Of a DNA stretch of 64,000 nt, positions 12,656 through 22,519 are shown in pieces; position 1 is the first letter of the stretch; the number at the start of each line of letters is the position of its first letter. The notes under the pieces are model-generated. The model worked only from the letters and a program-made list of their open reading frames with translations. It had not been told where the DNA came from and did no database searches. Source of the stretch: Chrysoporthe austroafricana (taxonomy: Eukaryota; Ascomycota; Sordariomycetes; Diaporthales; Cryphonectriaceae); the NCBI GenBank assembly GCA_001051155.2, contig JYIP02000002.1:379583-443582 (forward strand), given 5' to 3'. A program made the translations under genes and the position numbers.

Positions 12656-13064
12656 TATTATAATTTAATATAAAAATAGCTTGCTAATGTATTAAAAAGG
12701 CAAAAAGGGCTAACAAGCTAGCTTATATAATAACCTTATTAAAAAATACTTATAAGGATTGTATAATCCAAAGTTAAAGGTTAAACCGATAATATCGATA
12801 ATAGTCCTATCGGTCTAGAATTAAAGAGCCGGATATATAAGAATAGAATATTTACTAGATAAATTATTATAGCTTTTCAGTCGTAAATCTAAATATTATT
12901 TAAACCCTATTATACTTTCAAGTAATAGCTTTATAAGCTTATAAATATTGCGAACGTTTGTTAAATAAGTTTCCGGTATATAAAGCTATATTTAATACCG
13001 TTTTTGCTAGCATAAACCCTTTAACTTTACAATTTATCTTAAGATTATTATAGCATTTATAATA
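12656..13064 (+). repeat. GYP2 5' LTR
   Basis: 409 bp, TATTATAATT to AGCATTTATAATA, the RIP-altered forms of TGTTATAA and TTTATAACA. It pairs with the 3' LTR at 19956-20403 and has the TTAGC duplication on its left. Its variable block (about 12770-12830) carries CCGATAATATCGATA and CCTATCGGTCT. Confidence 0.92.
12831..12840 (+). promoter_or_regulatory. TATA-like box of GYP2 5' LTR
   Basis: GGATATATAA lies directly after the conserved AAAGAGCC and after the variable block. The same GATATATAAG occurs in every GYP2 LTR in sense orientation (for example 20171-20180). By position it is the likely core promoter; activity is inferred. Confidence 0.5.
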
Positions 13065-13189
13065 TTTTTACGACTTTTATTCAAAAACGGTTTAATATAT
13101 ACTTTTTAAACAATATCGGAAATATAATAGCGCTTTAAATCCTATTTTCTTTTAGCAATTAAGCTTTTTAGGAAAAAGCTTTAACTATC

Positions 13190-14236
13190 CTTATTAACGA
13201 ACAGCTTTAATAATAAAATATAATCTTATATTAATAGCAAAAAGTTAAGAACGAGGTTTTCCGCTTTAATGCTTTCTAGCAAGCTAAAGCTTTCAAGTTT
13301 AATAAGCTTAGACCTTATAAAAGTACTCAAAAAGATTTCTAAGCTTTCTTAATTTAACTCAAAGCTTATTTCAAATACTATAGCGCTTAATTCAGGACTA
13401 TTTACGATTCAATTAATTTCGCGAAAAGCCGCTTTGAAAGAACGGCCTTTTAATAATAAAAGCTAACCTTCCGCAACTATCTGGACAATAATAAGGATTT
13501 CCGTTCTGAAAATATTAAGTGCATTTTTTAGCGCTATGCTAATTTTGAATTAGCTCTTATTAAGACTTTTAAGAACCCGGATAAGAAACGTATTGCAATA
13601 TAGCAATTGGAAGCATTTCGATAAACCGGCTTAACTGCAAACTATATAGCCAAATTTAAACAAATTATCGCTTATCTTAATTACGAAAACGAACTTTTCA
13701 TAAATACTTATTATACGAAATTTAAAGAAAAAGTTAAAGACGAACTTTATAAAGAAAACCGACCCGAAAAACTTAGCAAGTTTATTAATAAAGCAGTCCG
13801 TATCGATAATCGATTTTATAAGCAGTATTAGTAATAATAGAGAAATTATAATAGCATTTCGAAATATTAATTTAATTTAAAGAAATGCAAATTCTAACAG
13901 AAAACCCGGAATAATACGGCTTATTTAAATATAATATATATTAGACTTATAGAATTAAATACTCTATTACGAGAATAATATAAGGGAATTACTTGCTATA
14001 ATTGCGGGAAGAAAGGCTATATTATATGCAATTGCTATTAAGAAAAGAAGAAATGAAATTAGAAACTAATCCCGGAAAGATAAATTAATATTGCTTAGCG
14101 ATAAAAACCCAATTAGCTAAGCAATAATATTTTACCGGAATAAATAATAAACTTTAGCTATAATAGTATAAGCTGGATAGCTTGCTATTAAGACTATTGC
14201 TTATTATACTTTTTAGCAAAAAAAGGTTTAGGATAG
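13190..14236 (+). pseudogene. GYP2 gag with CCHC zinc knuckle, 3' end displaced by solo LTR
   Basis: Ty3/gypsy Gag nucleocapsid/capsid remnant. Readable core: TFKNPDKKRIAI, AKFKQIIAYLNYENE, KVKDELYKENRPEKLSKFI and NKAVRIDNRFY (about 13560-13830), the pattern of fungal gypsy Gag capsid. At 13994-14035 a zinc knuckle reads CYNCGKKGYIICNC: spacing is C-x2-C-x4-x-x4-C, with the His now Tyr (CAT to TAT) and an Arg-to-Cys change, both RIP-type. The C-terminal part, with CY-DYCLLY-like sequence, is split by the solo LTR at 14237 and continues briefly after it. Confidence 0.85.
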
Positions 14237-14683
14237 TATTATAAACGCTGCAGCAATCCTGAGATACGCTATAAAGTTAAAGGTTTATGCTCGCAAGAGC
14301 GGTGCCAAGTATATGCTTTGAATACTGGAATACAATTCATTAAGTATTGCAATATTTATAAGTCTTAAGTAATTATCGATAATGGGGTTTAACTAATATT
14401 TAGATTGATAACTGAAAAGCTATTATCGTTTATTTAGTAAATATCTGATCTTTATATATCTGGTTTTCTCGTCCTATATTGCTGGATTTGCTGGATCTAG
14501 GATAGATCCCCAGATCCGGGATCGGATAGTTCTGTAATAGATTCCCAGATCTTCCCTATTATATACCCTTAACCCTGGCTTACGTAGCAAGGGGAGGGGC
14601 TCCGTAAGTAGGGCTATGGATAAAGTGCTTGCTTGTCCCTATCTTTGCTTTGATATACCCTGTTTCCTTGCTGGGTTATAATA
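14237..14683 (-). repeat. GYP2 solo LTR nested in GYP2 gag
   Basis: 447 bp, opposite in orientation to its host element. The flanks GATAG (14232-14236) and AATAG (14684-14688) are a 5-bp duplication differing by one G-to-A change. It is less AT-rich than its surroundings; its variable block has GGATCTAGGATAGATCC and GATCCGGGATC. Confidence 0.9.
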
Positions 14684-17600
14684 AATAGTTTTTATAGAAA
14701 TTTAAGAAATAAAAGCAATTTGCTATAAGAAAAAAAGGCCTTATTTATAATACGGCTATAAATAGCAATAATTCCGATTATTCAAGCAACTTTTTAAATG
14801 CTAAGGAAGAAAACTTAGAAAAGTTCTTTTTAAACTATTATTTCGAATAATAATAGGATATAATAATAAAAGAGGAATTCGGCATTCAGAAAATAGAAAT
14901 ATTCATACCGAATGCTATGCTCGAAAAAATAATATTGCAAGACAAGCAACTAAATAACTTACTAACCCTTATACTTGAAAAAAAATGCCTTACGGGAATA
15001 AAAGAAATAATTATTTGGAATATAAAGCAAAAATGCTTAAAACGCAATAATTAAATATCCAAATATACGAAAATTAAGCATTTTATTTACGGGCTTATAT
15101 TATAAAAACTCTTTTAAAGCATACCGTTTCAGAATAGCGAATACAAATTTCAAGAAAATAGAAAGATTAATTATTTATACCTTTATTATTATAAACTTGT
15201 TTAGATATGCTATATTTATTATAATTGCTAAATATACTTTAACGAGAAAATTAAATATAATTGGTTTCTAATTAAGGAATAGAATTAATTAATCCAACCT
15301 ATTATAGAATTCCGAGAAAAATATAGAAAAGTTTTGCATATTGAAAATAATAATGCTTATATTAAATTACTTAATAATTATCCGTAAAAATACATTTAAA
15401 GAAAAACGATATAAGAACAATATTATATTATAGCATGCTTTATTTATATGCAAAATAAGGCTAAAGAATAATATTAATTGCAAAAAACCGAGAAAGCAAA
15501 GCAGTATAGCCAAAATTAAATACGAAAGCTAGCAAAACAAGTAGCGAAAAAAGCTTAAAATACCCTAAAAGAGAAAGATTGCTTATAATAAGATAATAGC
15601 CGATTAGGATTACGAAATCCTTATACGCAATTACGAAAGAAAATAAGAAATATATTATATTAAACGCATATATTAACGGGCAACGATATAACGCACTTTT
15701 AAATAATAGCATATAAAGAAATTTTATTTTATTAGAAGTTATTAATAAAGAACAAATCTTTTAAATATAAAAGAAGAATCTTTATAGATTTAATATTATA
15801 GAAAGAAAAGCGGTTGCATATAACTTTAATATAATCGATATAGAAACTGATTACTTATTTATTTCAATTCAAAGCCTTATAATAAATACTACTTTCGATA
15901 TTACAAATACGGCATAATACGAATTAATCTTAAGAATATTTTGGCTTAAGAAATATAATTCTCGAATCGATTGGATTATTAGCTAAATTTTATAAGAATA
16001 AGCCGTATTTATTAAAAAGATTGCAATTAATAGAAAAGGAAAAGTCTTAATTATTAAAGATAGTATTAAGAATATGCGCTTAAATAAGCTTAAATATACT
16101 TTTGAAATAAACGGATTTGCTAAAAAATAAAAAAGGGTTACGAATATTTCAAACTTATAAATATAAATTAAAGATAAATTAGAAATTCAAGCAATTAGCG
16201 ATTAATAAAAGGCTAATTTAGCGCAAAGCATTATAAAGCTATATAAGCTATAGAATTATAAGGAAATACTGCTTCCAAAATAGTAAATACAAAAAAATTA
16301 CGGAAAAAAGTTTAAGTTAATAAATAATAAATACTTAAAGCTACCGGAAATTAAGCCCCGCAAATAACGATAAAAAACGAGCGAAACAAAATATGCTTAA
16401 CAATACCTTTTATTTTTCCAGATTTCAGAAAACGAAAAAATATTATTACTTGAACTCGAAAACGTATTAAAGGAATATTACGAATTCAAGAAATTATAGC
16501 AAAAGAAATTTAATACTAGTTTATTAGAATACGGCCTTTTTGATTATAAAATTCTATTAAAAAAAAGAATAAAATCCCAGAATTATTTTATTTATAAGCT
16601 CGATTAAGCAAAGCTCGAAACATTTAAAGAATATATTAATAAGAATTTAAAGAGAAACTATATACGAAAATCGTAATTATTCGCAAAATACTCGATCCTA
16701 TTTATATTTAAAAAGAACGGCAAATTATAATTTTATATGGATTATTAATAGCTTAACGATATTACGATTAAGAATTGCTATCTTTTATTTCTAATAAAAG
16801 AAATGCGAAATCAATTAATTGGAATAAATTAGTTTATTATATTCGATTTTAAAGAAAGATACTATTATATTCGAATTAAGGAAAATAATATTTGGAAAAT
16901 AGCATTTAAAACTCGTTACGAACATTTCGAATATATAATTTTACTTTTTAAACTAATTAATATACTTGCATTTTTCCAAGAAATAATTAACGATATTTTC
17001 CGTAAATACTTGAATATTATTATTATCGTTTACTTTAACGATATTTTTATCTATTTAAAAGACTTTAAATTATATAAATAGTATATATAATAAGTATTCT
17101 AAATTTTGCAAGATAATAAGTTCTTAATTAAATTAAGCAAATATAATTTCTATTAGCAAAAAGTTAATTATTTCGGTTATACGATAGAATTAAGCAAGAT
17201 TAGCATATAGAAAGATAAAATCCAAATAATAAAAGAATAGCTTATATTAGAAAAAACTAAAGAAATCAAAGTATTTTTCGGCTATATTAACTTTTATTAA
17301 TAATTCATTCGAAATTATAATAAAATCGTACGCTCTTTTACAGATTTTACGAAAAAAGACCGGAAATTCAAATGGATATAAGAAATACAAAAAGCATTCG
17401 ACAAAATCAAAAAACGAATTATATTAAAACTTATATTTTGTAAAGCAAACCTAAATAAGCTATTTAAAATCGAAATCGATATATCGGACTATGCATTCGG
17501 AAAATAACTTGGCTAACGAGATAACCAAGAACGCTTTAGGATTATAAGCAACTTTTCAAAGAAATTAAATAGCCCGGAATTCAATTATAGCATTTCGGAT

Positions 17601-19255
17601 AAAAAATTAATAGCAATTGTAAAAGCATTTAAGGAATAATAATATTATTTAATCGAAACCAAATACCGAATTATAATGCATTCCGACTATAAAAACTTAA
17701 TAATATTTATAATAATAAAGGTTTTGAATAAACGATAAGTTAAATAAGCGAAATTCTTTTTATAATTTAATTTAAAGATTATCTATTGCAAAAAATCTGA
17801 AAATGGCAAAGCAAATATATTTAACAGATAATCAAATTACTAATATACAAAACTTAAAGAGTTCCAGAATATCTTTTAGTAAAATAAGGATAATAATTTT
17901 GTAAATAAAGCTAGGGAATTCAATACGATTATCAGAATTTCTAATAATAGAAAAAAATCAGAAAATATAATTACGGAAGAATAGAACGAATATATTAGAA
18001 ATATATATAATGCATTCGCATACGGCTATCAAAGAGTTAGAGCTATATATAAAAAGATTAAGAAATATTAGAATTTTTTAAGATTAAAAAAAAGGATTAA
18101 AGCAATCTTACGAAAATACGATAGCTGCAAGAAGAATAAGATTAAATATTATAAGCCTTATAAACTATTCTAATTATTTCCCGTCCCAAAAACAATTTGG
18201 CAATCTATTAGCTAGGATTTTATTACTAAGCTACCCCTTTTACGAAAACCTTTAACTAAAATACAATACGATAATATTTTAATAATAGTTTGTAAATTAA
18301 GTAAATGCGCTTACTTTTTCCTATATAAAGAGAGCAGCATAATAGAAAACTTTGTATATACATTTCTTAGAACGGTTATAGCCAATTATAATATGCTTAA
18401 AGAAATTATTTCCAATAAAAATAAAAAGTTTGTATTAAACTTTTAAATTTTACTTATAAAATTATTTGGAATATAGCAAAAAATATCTATAGCATTTTAT
18501 TTATAAATAAATAAATAAATAGAAGGGATAAATTAAATTATTAAATAATATTTACGATATTATATAAATTATAAATAAAATAATTGGGTTAATTTGCTAT
18601 TATTAATACAATTCGTATATAATAGCGCAAATATAAGCATAATAAAAAAATTACCGTTCTATACGCTTTATAGCTATAACCCGATAGCTTATTATAACGA
18701 ATTACTAAGAACAAATACAAAAGCAGCAAAAAAACGAATCCGGAAAATTAAAAAAGTCTAAAAAGAATTTTAGAAAAAACTGAAATTTATACAAGAAAGA
18801 ATAACGAAATATACCAATTCTAAAAAGATTGAAAAACTAATCCTATAGAAAAAAGATAAAATCTATTTTATTTGACAAAAAGAGCATATTAGAATAATAA
18901 AACCCTTTTACTCGCTAAATTATAAGAAACTTAGCCTATTCAGAATTCTAAAGAAAATCTTAAATATTAATTTCAAACTTGCACTACTTTATAGAATAAG
19001 AATCTACCCGGTATTCCATATTTCGTTCCTCAAACTAATACTTAACGCAATCAAAACGGACAAATCTATACAAATCGAAACTAACAAACTGGAATACAAA
19101 ATCGAACGGATTCTTAAATATCAGAAATTAATTAAAGATAAGGAATATCTGATTAAATAGAAAAGATATTATTTAAGCGAAAACAATTAAAAACCAGTTA
19201 GCAACTTAAATAATGCATAATAAGCATTCAAAAAATATTAAAAAAAAAGCAATTA
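14684..19255 (+). pseudogene. GYP2 pol (RT, RNase H, integrase, chromodomain)
   Basis: Domains in order on the plus strand. End of gag and a weak protease-like stretch (to about 15800). RT 16600-17100, with WKIAFKTRYEHFEY and VYFNDIFIYLKD at about 17020-17060 (YLDD changed to YFND). RNase H 17455-17705, with FKIEIDISDYAFG, KKLNSPEFNYSI and IIMHSDYKN. Integrase zinc region 17990-18170, ending CKKNK. Integrase core 18200-18520, with W-D-F-I, a damaged SDR-G-KF block and a T-A-F-Y-P-Q-T motif. C-terminal chromodomain 19090-19250, with YKIERILKYQKL and EYLIK. Stops throughout are mostly TAA/TAG at Gln or Trp positions. Confidence 0.88.
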
Positions 19256-19326
19256 ACCAATTAACCAGAAGAATAATTAGAAAGATCCGGGATAGCCTTA
19301 TGCCTTACGGTTAAGTTAATAGCAAA

Positions 19327-19890
19327 CTAGTTAATACTAAAGCCAAACTGCTATAAGGCAGCATTCAGATCGAAACTTTCGGGAAAAAGGCTTTTAAGGA
19401 TTAAGGTTTCCAAAACGCGATATTCGGTCCCGGTCTTGCAACGCTCCTCTTCCGCCTTTACTGCTTCCAGCCGCTCCAATTCTTCAATAGTATCCAGGCC
19501 CCGATATACCGCGCAAGCCATTTTCTCGGCCTATAAACGATGCTATTTCCGTAGCCGAAAAACTTTCGCATTAGCTAATATCGCTTCCTTTTTAGCAGCA
19601 TCCAATTCCGCTTTAACCTGGGAATGCTATTTCACGATCCGCTATATTTGAACGGGAATAAGGCTTGCTATATCGCAATTACCGCGCTTGCTGCAAATAT
19701 ATTTAGCATAACGCGAAAAATCCTTTTCCGAAGCGTAATAGAAAAGATTACGATCCGAATAGAAAGAATATACAAGCATTTCAGAATAGCGAGAAAAAAC
19801 CGTAAGCCAAAGAGTATTGCTTTAATCTGTTTTCTTATAAAAGCGTTTTTCGACTTTGCGAAATATCCTGATTAGGAAAGGGATATTAGA
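19327..19890 (-). pseudogene. GYP2 antisense ORF (about 185 codons), coiled-coil-like, 3' of pol
   Basis: Opposite-strand reading frame between pol and the 3' LTR, broken only by TAG/TAA at Gln positions. Readable blocks: LTVFSRYSEMLVYSFYSDRN, LFYYASEKDFSRYA, then a charged helix-like part, AELDAAKKEAILANAKVFRL and LDTIEELERLEAVKAEEE, ending FPESFDLNAAL then FGFSIN and TAG. The helix resembles coiled-coil tails seen in small fungal proteins of unknown role; I cannot assign a function. A second copy lies at 58150-58711 in the same position relative to its LTR. It is clearly less AT-rich than pol, and its start codon was not fixed. Confidence 0.65.
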
Positions 19891-19940
19891 AAAAAAGGGT
19901 TAATAAAAGCCTTATAGAAAATTATTAAGGATAATAATTA

Positions 19941-19955
19941 ATAAGAAAGGGATAA
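19941..19955 (+). promoter_or_regulatory. GYP2 polypurine tract
   Basis: ATAAGAAAGGGATAA abuts the 3' LTR. The second GYP2 copy has GAAAGAGGATAA at the same place (58084-58096, minus strand). Position and purine content fit the primer for plus-strand synthesis. Confidence 0.6.
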
Positions 19956-20403
19956 TATTATAACCTAATATAGGAATAGCTTGCTAATATACCGAAAAAG
20001 CAAAGAAAGCCAATAAGTTAGCTTATATAACAACTCTATTAAGGAATACTTATAAGGATTGCATAATCCAAAGTTAAGGGTTGGACCGATAAAATCGCTA
20101 TTAATCTTAACGGTCTTATATGGACTGACGATATCGATAACGGTCTTATTAATTTAGAACTGAAAAGCCGGATATATAAGAACAGGACATTTATTAAATA
20201 GATTACTATAGCTTTTCAGTCGTAAATTTAAGTACTACTTGAACCCTATTATACTTTTAAGTAATAGCCTTATAAGCTTATAAATATTGCGAACGTTTAT
20301 TAAACAAGTTTCCGGTATATAAAGCTATATTTGGCACCGCTCTTATTAATATAAACCCTTTGACCTTACAGTTTATTTTAGGATTACTATAGCGTTTATA
20401 ACA
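19956..20403 (+). repeat. GYP2 3' LTR
   Basis: 448 bp, TATTATAACC to AGCGTTTATAACA, followed by the TTAGC duplication. It carries GATATATAAG at 20171-20180 and a variable block at about 20080-20160 with CCGATA/TATCG repeats. That block is longer than in the 5' LTR, which explains the length difference. Confidence 0.93.
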
Positions 20404-22005
20404 TTAGCCAATTCCGCATATAGGATTTTAAAAATATAACAAAAAGGCGTATAATATCGCTCGATCTTGCCGATCAACCAGTATATTTCGATAAGGACTT
20501 ATTTGCACGTAATATTTATAATCTTCGCTTCTTTACGGAATCCTGCTAAAGCAAAATTAATATTAGTATCGTATATAATTCGGTTTAATAATCCTTGATA
20601 TATATCAATCCAAAGCATTCGAAAGGTTTCTTAAATATCTTTTGCTAAAATCGAAATAAAGAAATAAGCGCTTTAGAAAGCTATAAATATATTAATTACG
20701 TAAAAAACTGGGCGCTTGTTAAAATATATTATATTTACGAAAATCTTATAATTGAACTTACAATCGTCTTTAAAGGTAAACTTGAATCGTTTTAGCGCTA
20801 GGATATTTAGCTAGCAATAATAGCAAAATTTCATAATCGAATCCAAAATAGCTCGATTAGTATTACTATGCTTTGCTTTTTCAAGAAAGTAATATAGGCG
20901 GTTAGCAATAAAGTATCCAAAATAGCAATAAAGACGCCGCAATTCTATCTCGTTCAAAAAGACGCTCGTTCTTTTAGCCTTGTTAAAAAAGAATTACGGA
21001 TAGCCTTATTTGCATACTACTAGTACTACCGTATTGCTATAAATAAGCTCGTTTGAAATATTATTGAAATAAACGCCCAAACAATTTATATCTATTAAGC
21101 ATAAAAGGAAAAGGATTGGTATTTCGAATATATAGAATATAATCGCGCTAATAGAAGTTATAAGGTTAATAAAGCCGATAGAAAATGCAATCGTTCCTTT
21201 ACTAAACTTGATTTTAATATAGCTAATTTCAGAAATATTAATCTGGAATAATAGGTTCTTGCATTTCAGAGCAAAATATTAGTTTTTCTTTGCTATTAAT
21301 ACCGTTACTATACTTGTATTAAGCAGAATGCTTTGAAAACGAATATAAGAGTATCGGTTTTCAATTATAAACTAATTAGCTAAAGCTTCTAAAGTTTTAC
21401 TGAAAATATCGTTACCCGTTAGCTAATAAATAAAAGTTTAATCAGTTAAGTATTAAATAATAATAGCATTATTATTCTTATTATTTGCTTCTCTTTTTAG
21501 ATAGAAAATATCGCCTTTTTCGTTATTGTCTAGCTTATAACTTTCGTAACTTGCTAAGAAAATATTAAAGCTGCTTGCTAGAATATTAATAAAATAATAT
21601 TGGGCCGTATATTATATACGGGCATATCGATATTCTTTTACAGAGTATTTCGTAAATTAGCAACCTTTATAATTGCAAATAAAGCATTTCTTTATTTATT
21701 AGCAAATATATTAATATATGCTTTTTCGTCCGCAAAAACTTCTATAGCCTTATTAATTGCTATTATAACGACAATCAAAATAATACTGCTTTATATCGTT
21801 TTGAATAAAAGTGCTTAATATTAATATACGGCTAAAATATATTTTAATAGCTAAACGAAAGTTAGCAAAAAGCTTTTCGCTTTTATAAGCTAGCTTGAAA
21901 AGTGCTATTTCGAGCTCTAGAACTTTACGGCAAGCTCTAATAACTGCTATTTTCAGGCTATCTTCGCCTTAATAATTAATACTTAAAGCTCGTTAGCATA
22001 ATTAG
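20404..22005 (-). pseudogene. COP1 protease/integrase region
   Basis: Minus-strand Ty1/copia pol. The pre-integrase/zinc part reads SVFLNEIELRRLYCYFGYF near 20870-20990 (family: 'LTDTELRQLHRRFGH'; both His now Tyr). Downstream in sense, near 20410-20560, INITCK and IGKIERYYTPF match the integrase 'SITCKEVPVEAHWSIGKVERYHAPLRRAY' block. The frame continues into 12304-12655 after removal of GYP2. Upstream it meets GYP1-B at the ATTAG duplication (22001-22005). The protease motif itself was not clear to me. Confidence 0.82.
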
Positions 22006-22212
22006 TAATAATAAACGTATTAAAATATATTCTAAAGCATCCTCTTTCCAAAAAAGTAGATTATGCTAAAGCTTATTAAGGCATTATATAAGCCCCCCGG
22101 TAAGGGTATAGCATTTATCTAGTAAATTCACTGCATATTTACTAGGGGATTTACTATAAATTTACTAGGCAAATCCATTACGAATTCATTTTATTTATAA
22201 GTTTTGCTATTA
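22006..22212 (-). repeat. GYP1-B 3' LTR (207 bp)
   Basis: TAATAATAAACG to TTTTGCTATTA on the plus strand, equal in length to the 5' LTR at 32455-32661. On the inner side the sense strand reads ATAAGGGGCCGGCAAT, a G-rich purine stretch that is the likely polypurine tract (22213-22229). Confidence 0.93.
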
Positions 22213-22406
22213 ATTGCCGGCCCCTTATAACCTTTATCTATAAAAGAAGCTAACTATCAGAAATATCTTGAATAACAGTAATACGATATAATAGGACTCT
22301 AGGTTATACGGCAAGGAAAATTACGATAATACTATTGGATAAAGGAGATTATATAGGAAATAACAATCGTTTCATAAAGCCGACTCGTGCCAGAGTCCTA
22401 ACAGGT

Positions 22407-22485
22407 AAACGTGCTTATGCCGGGAACTTGAATAACAAATATGCCCATGCCGGGAATTAAAAGAAAACCTGCCTATGCCGGGAGC
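22407..22485 (-). repeat. Short repeats ATGCCGGGA in GYP1-B 3' region
   Basis: Three units with the core (T/C)ATGCCGGGA, about 29 bp apart, lie between the end of ORF2 and the 3' LTR. Copy C has RIP-decayed counterparts near 36605-36695. Function unknown. Confidence 0.6.
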
Positions 22486-22519
22486 TTAGAATTAATCTTC
22501 TATTATAATCGGTTTATAC

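Larger units (their letters stand above)
12656..20403 (+). mobile_element. GYP2 full-length Ty3/gypsy chromodomain element with antisense 3' ORF
   Basis: Complete element with a perfect target duplication TTAGC at 12651-12655 and 20404-20408. LTRs are 12656-13064 (409 bp) and 19956-20403 (448 bp); the length difference lies in a variable block. Plus-strand order is gag with CCHC knuckle, pol (RT, RNase H, integrase, chromodomain), then an ORF on the opposite strand, a purine tract and the 3' LTR. It is inserted in the COP1 integrase and carries a solo LTR of its own family at 14237-14683. All coding frames are RIP-broken. Confidence 0.93.

Noticed and set aside
12656..14683. The reverse-oriented LTR at 14237 as one end of the GYP2 element
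   Set aside because: It is in opposite orientation to gag and pol, has its own GATAG/AATAG flanks, and the LTRs at 12656 and 19956 share the TTAGC duplication.
15650..15720. GYP2 protease catalytic site
   Set aside because: A stretch resembling an L-L-D-S-G-A site is present, but the residues do not resolve cleanly after mutation, so no separate feature is given.
19436..19875. Plus-strand open frames of 71 and 83 residues, and the 146-residue minus-strand frame at 58162-58602
   Set aside because: Both are the non-coding complement of the GYP2 antisense ORF. The opposite strand gives the conserved helix and RIP-type stops only.
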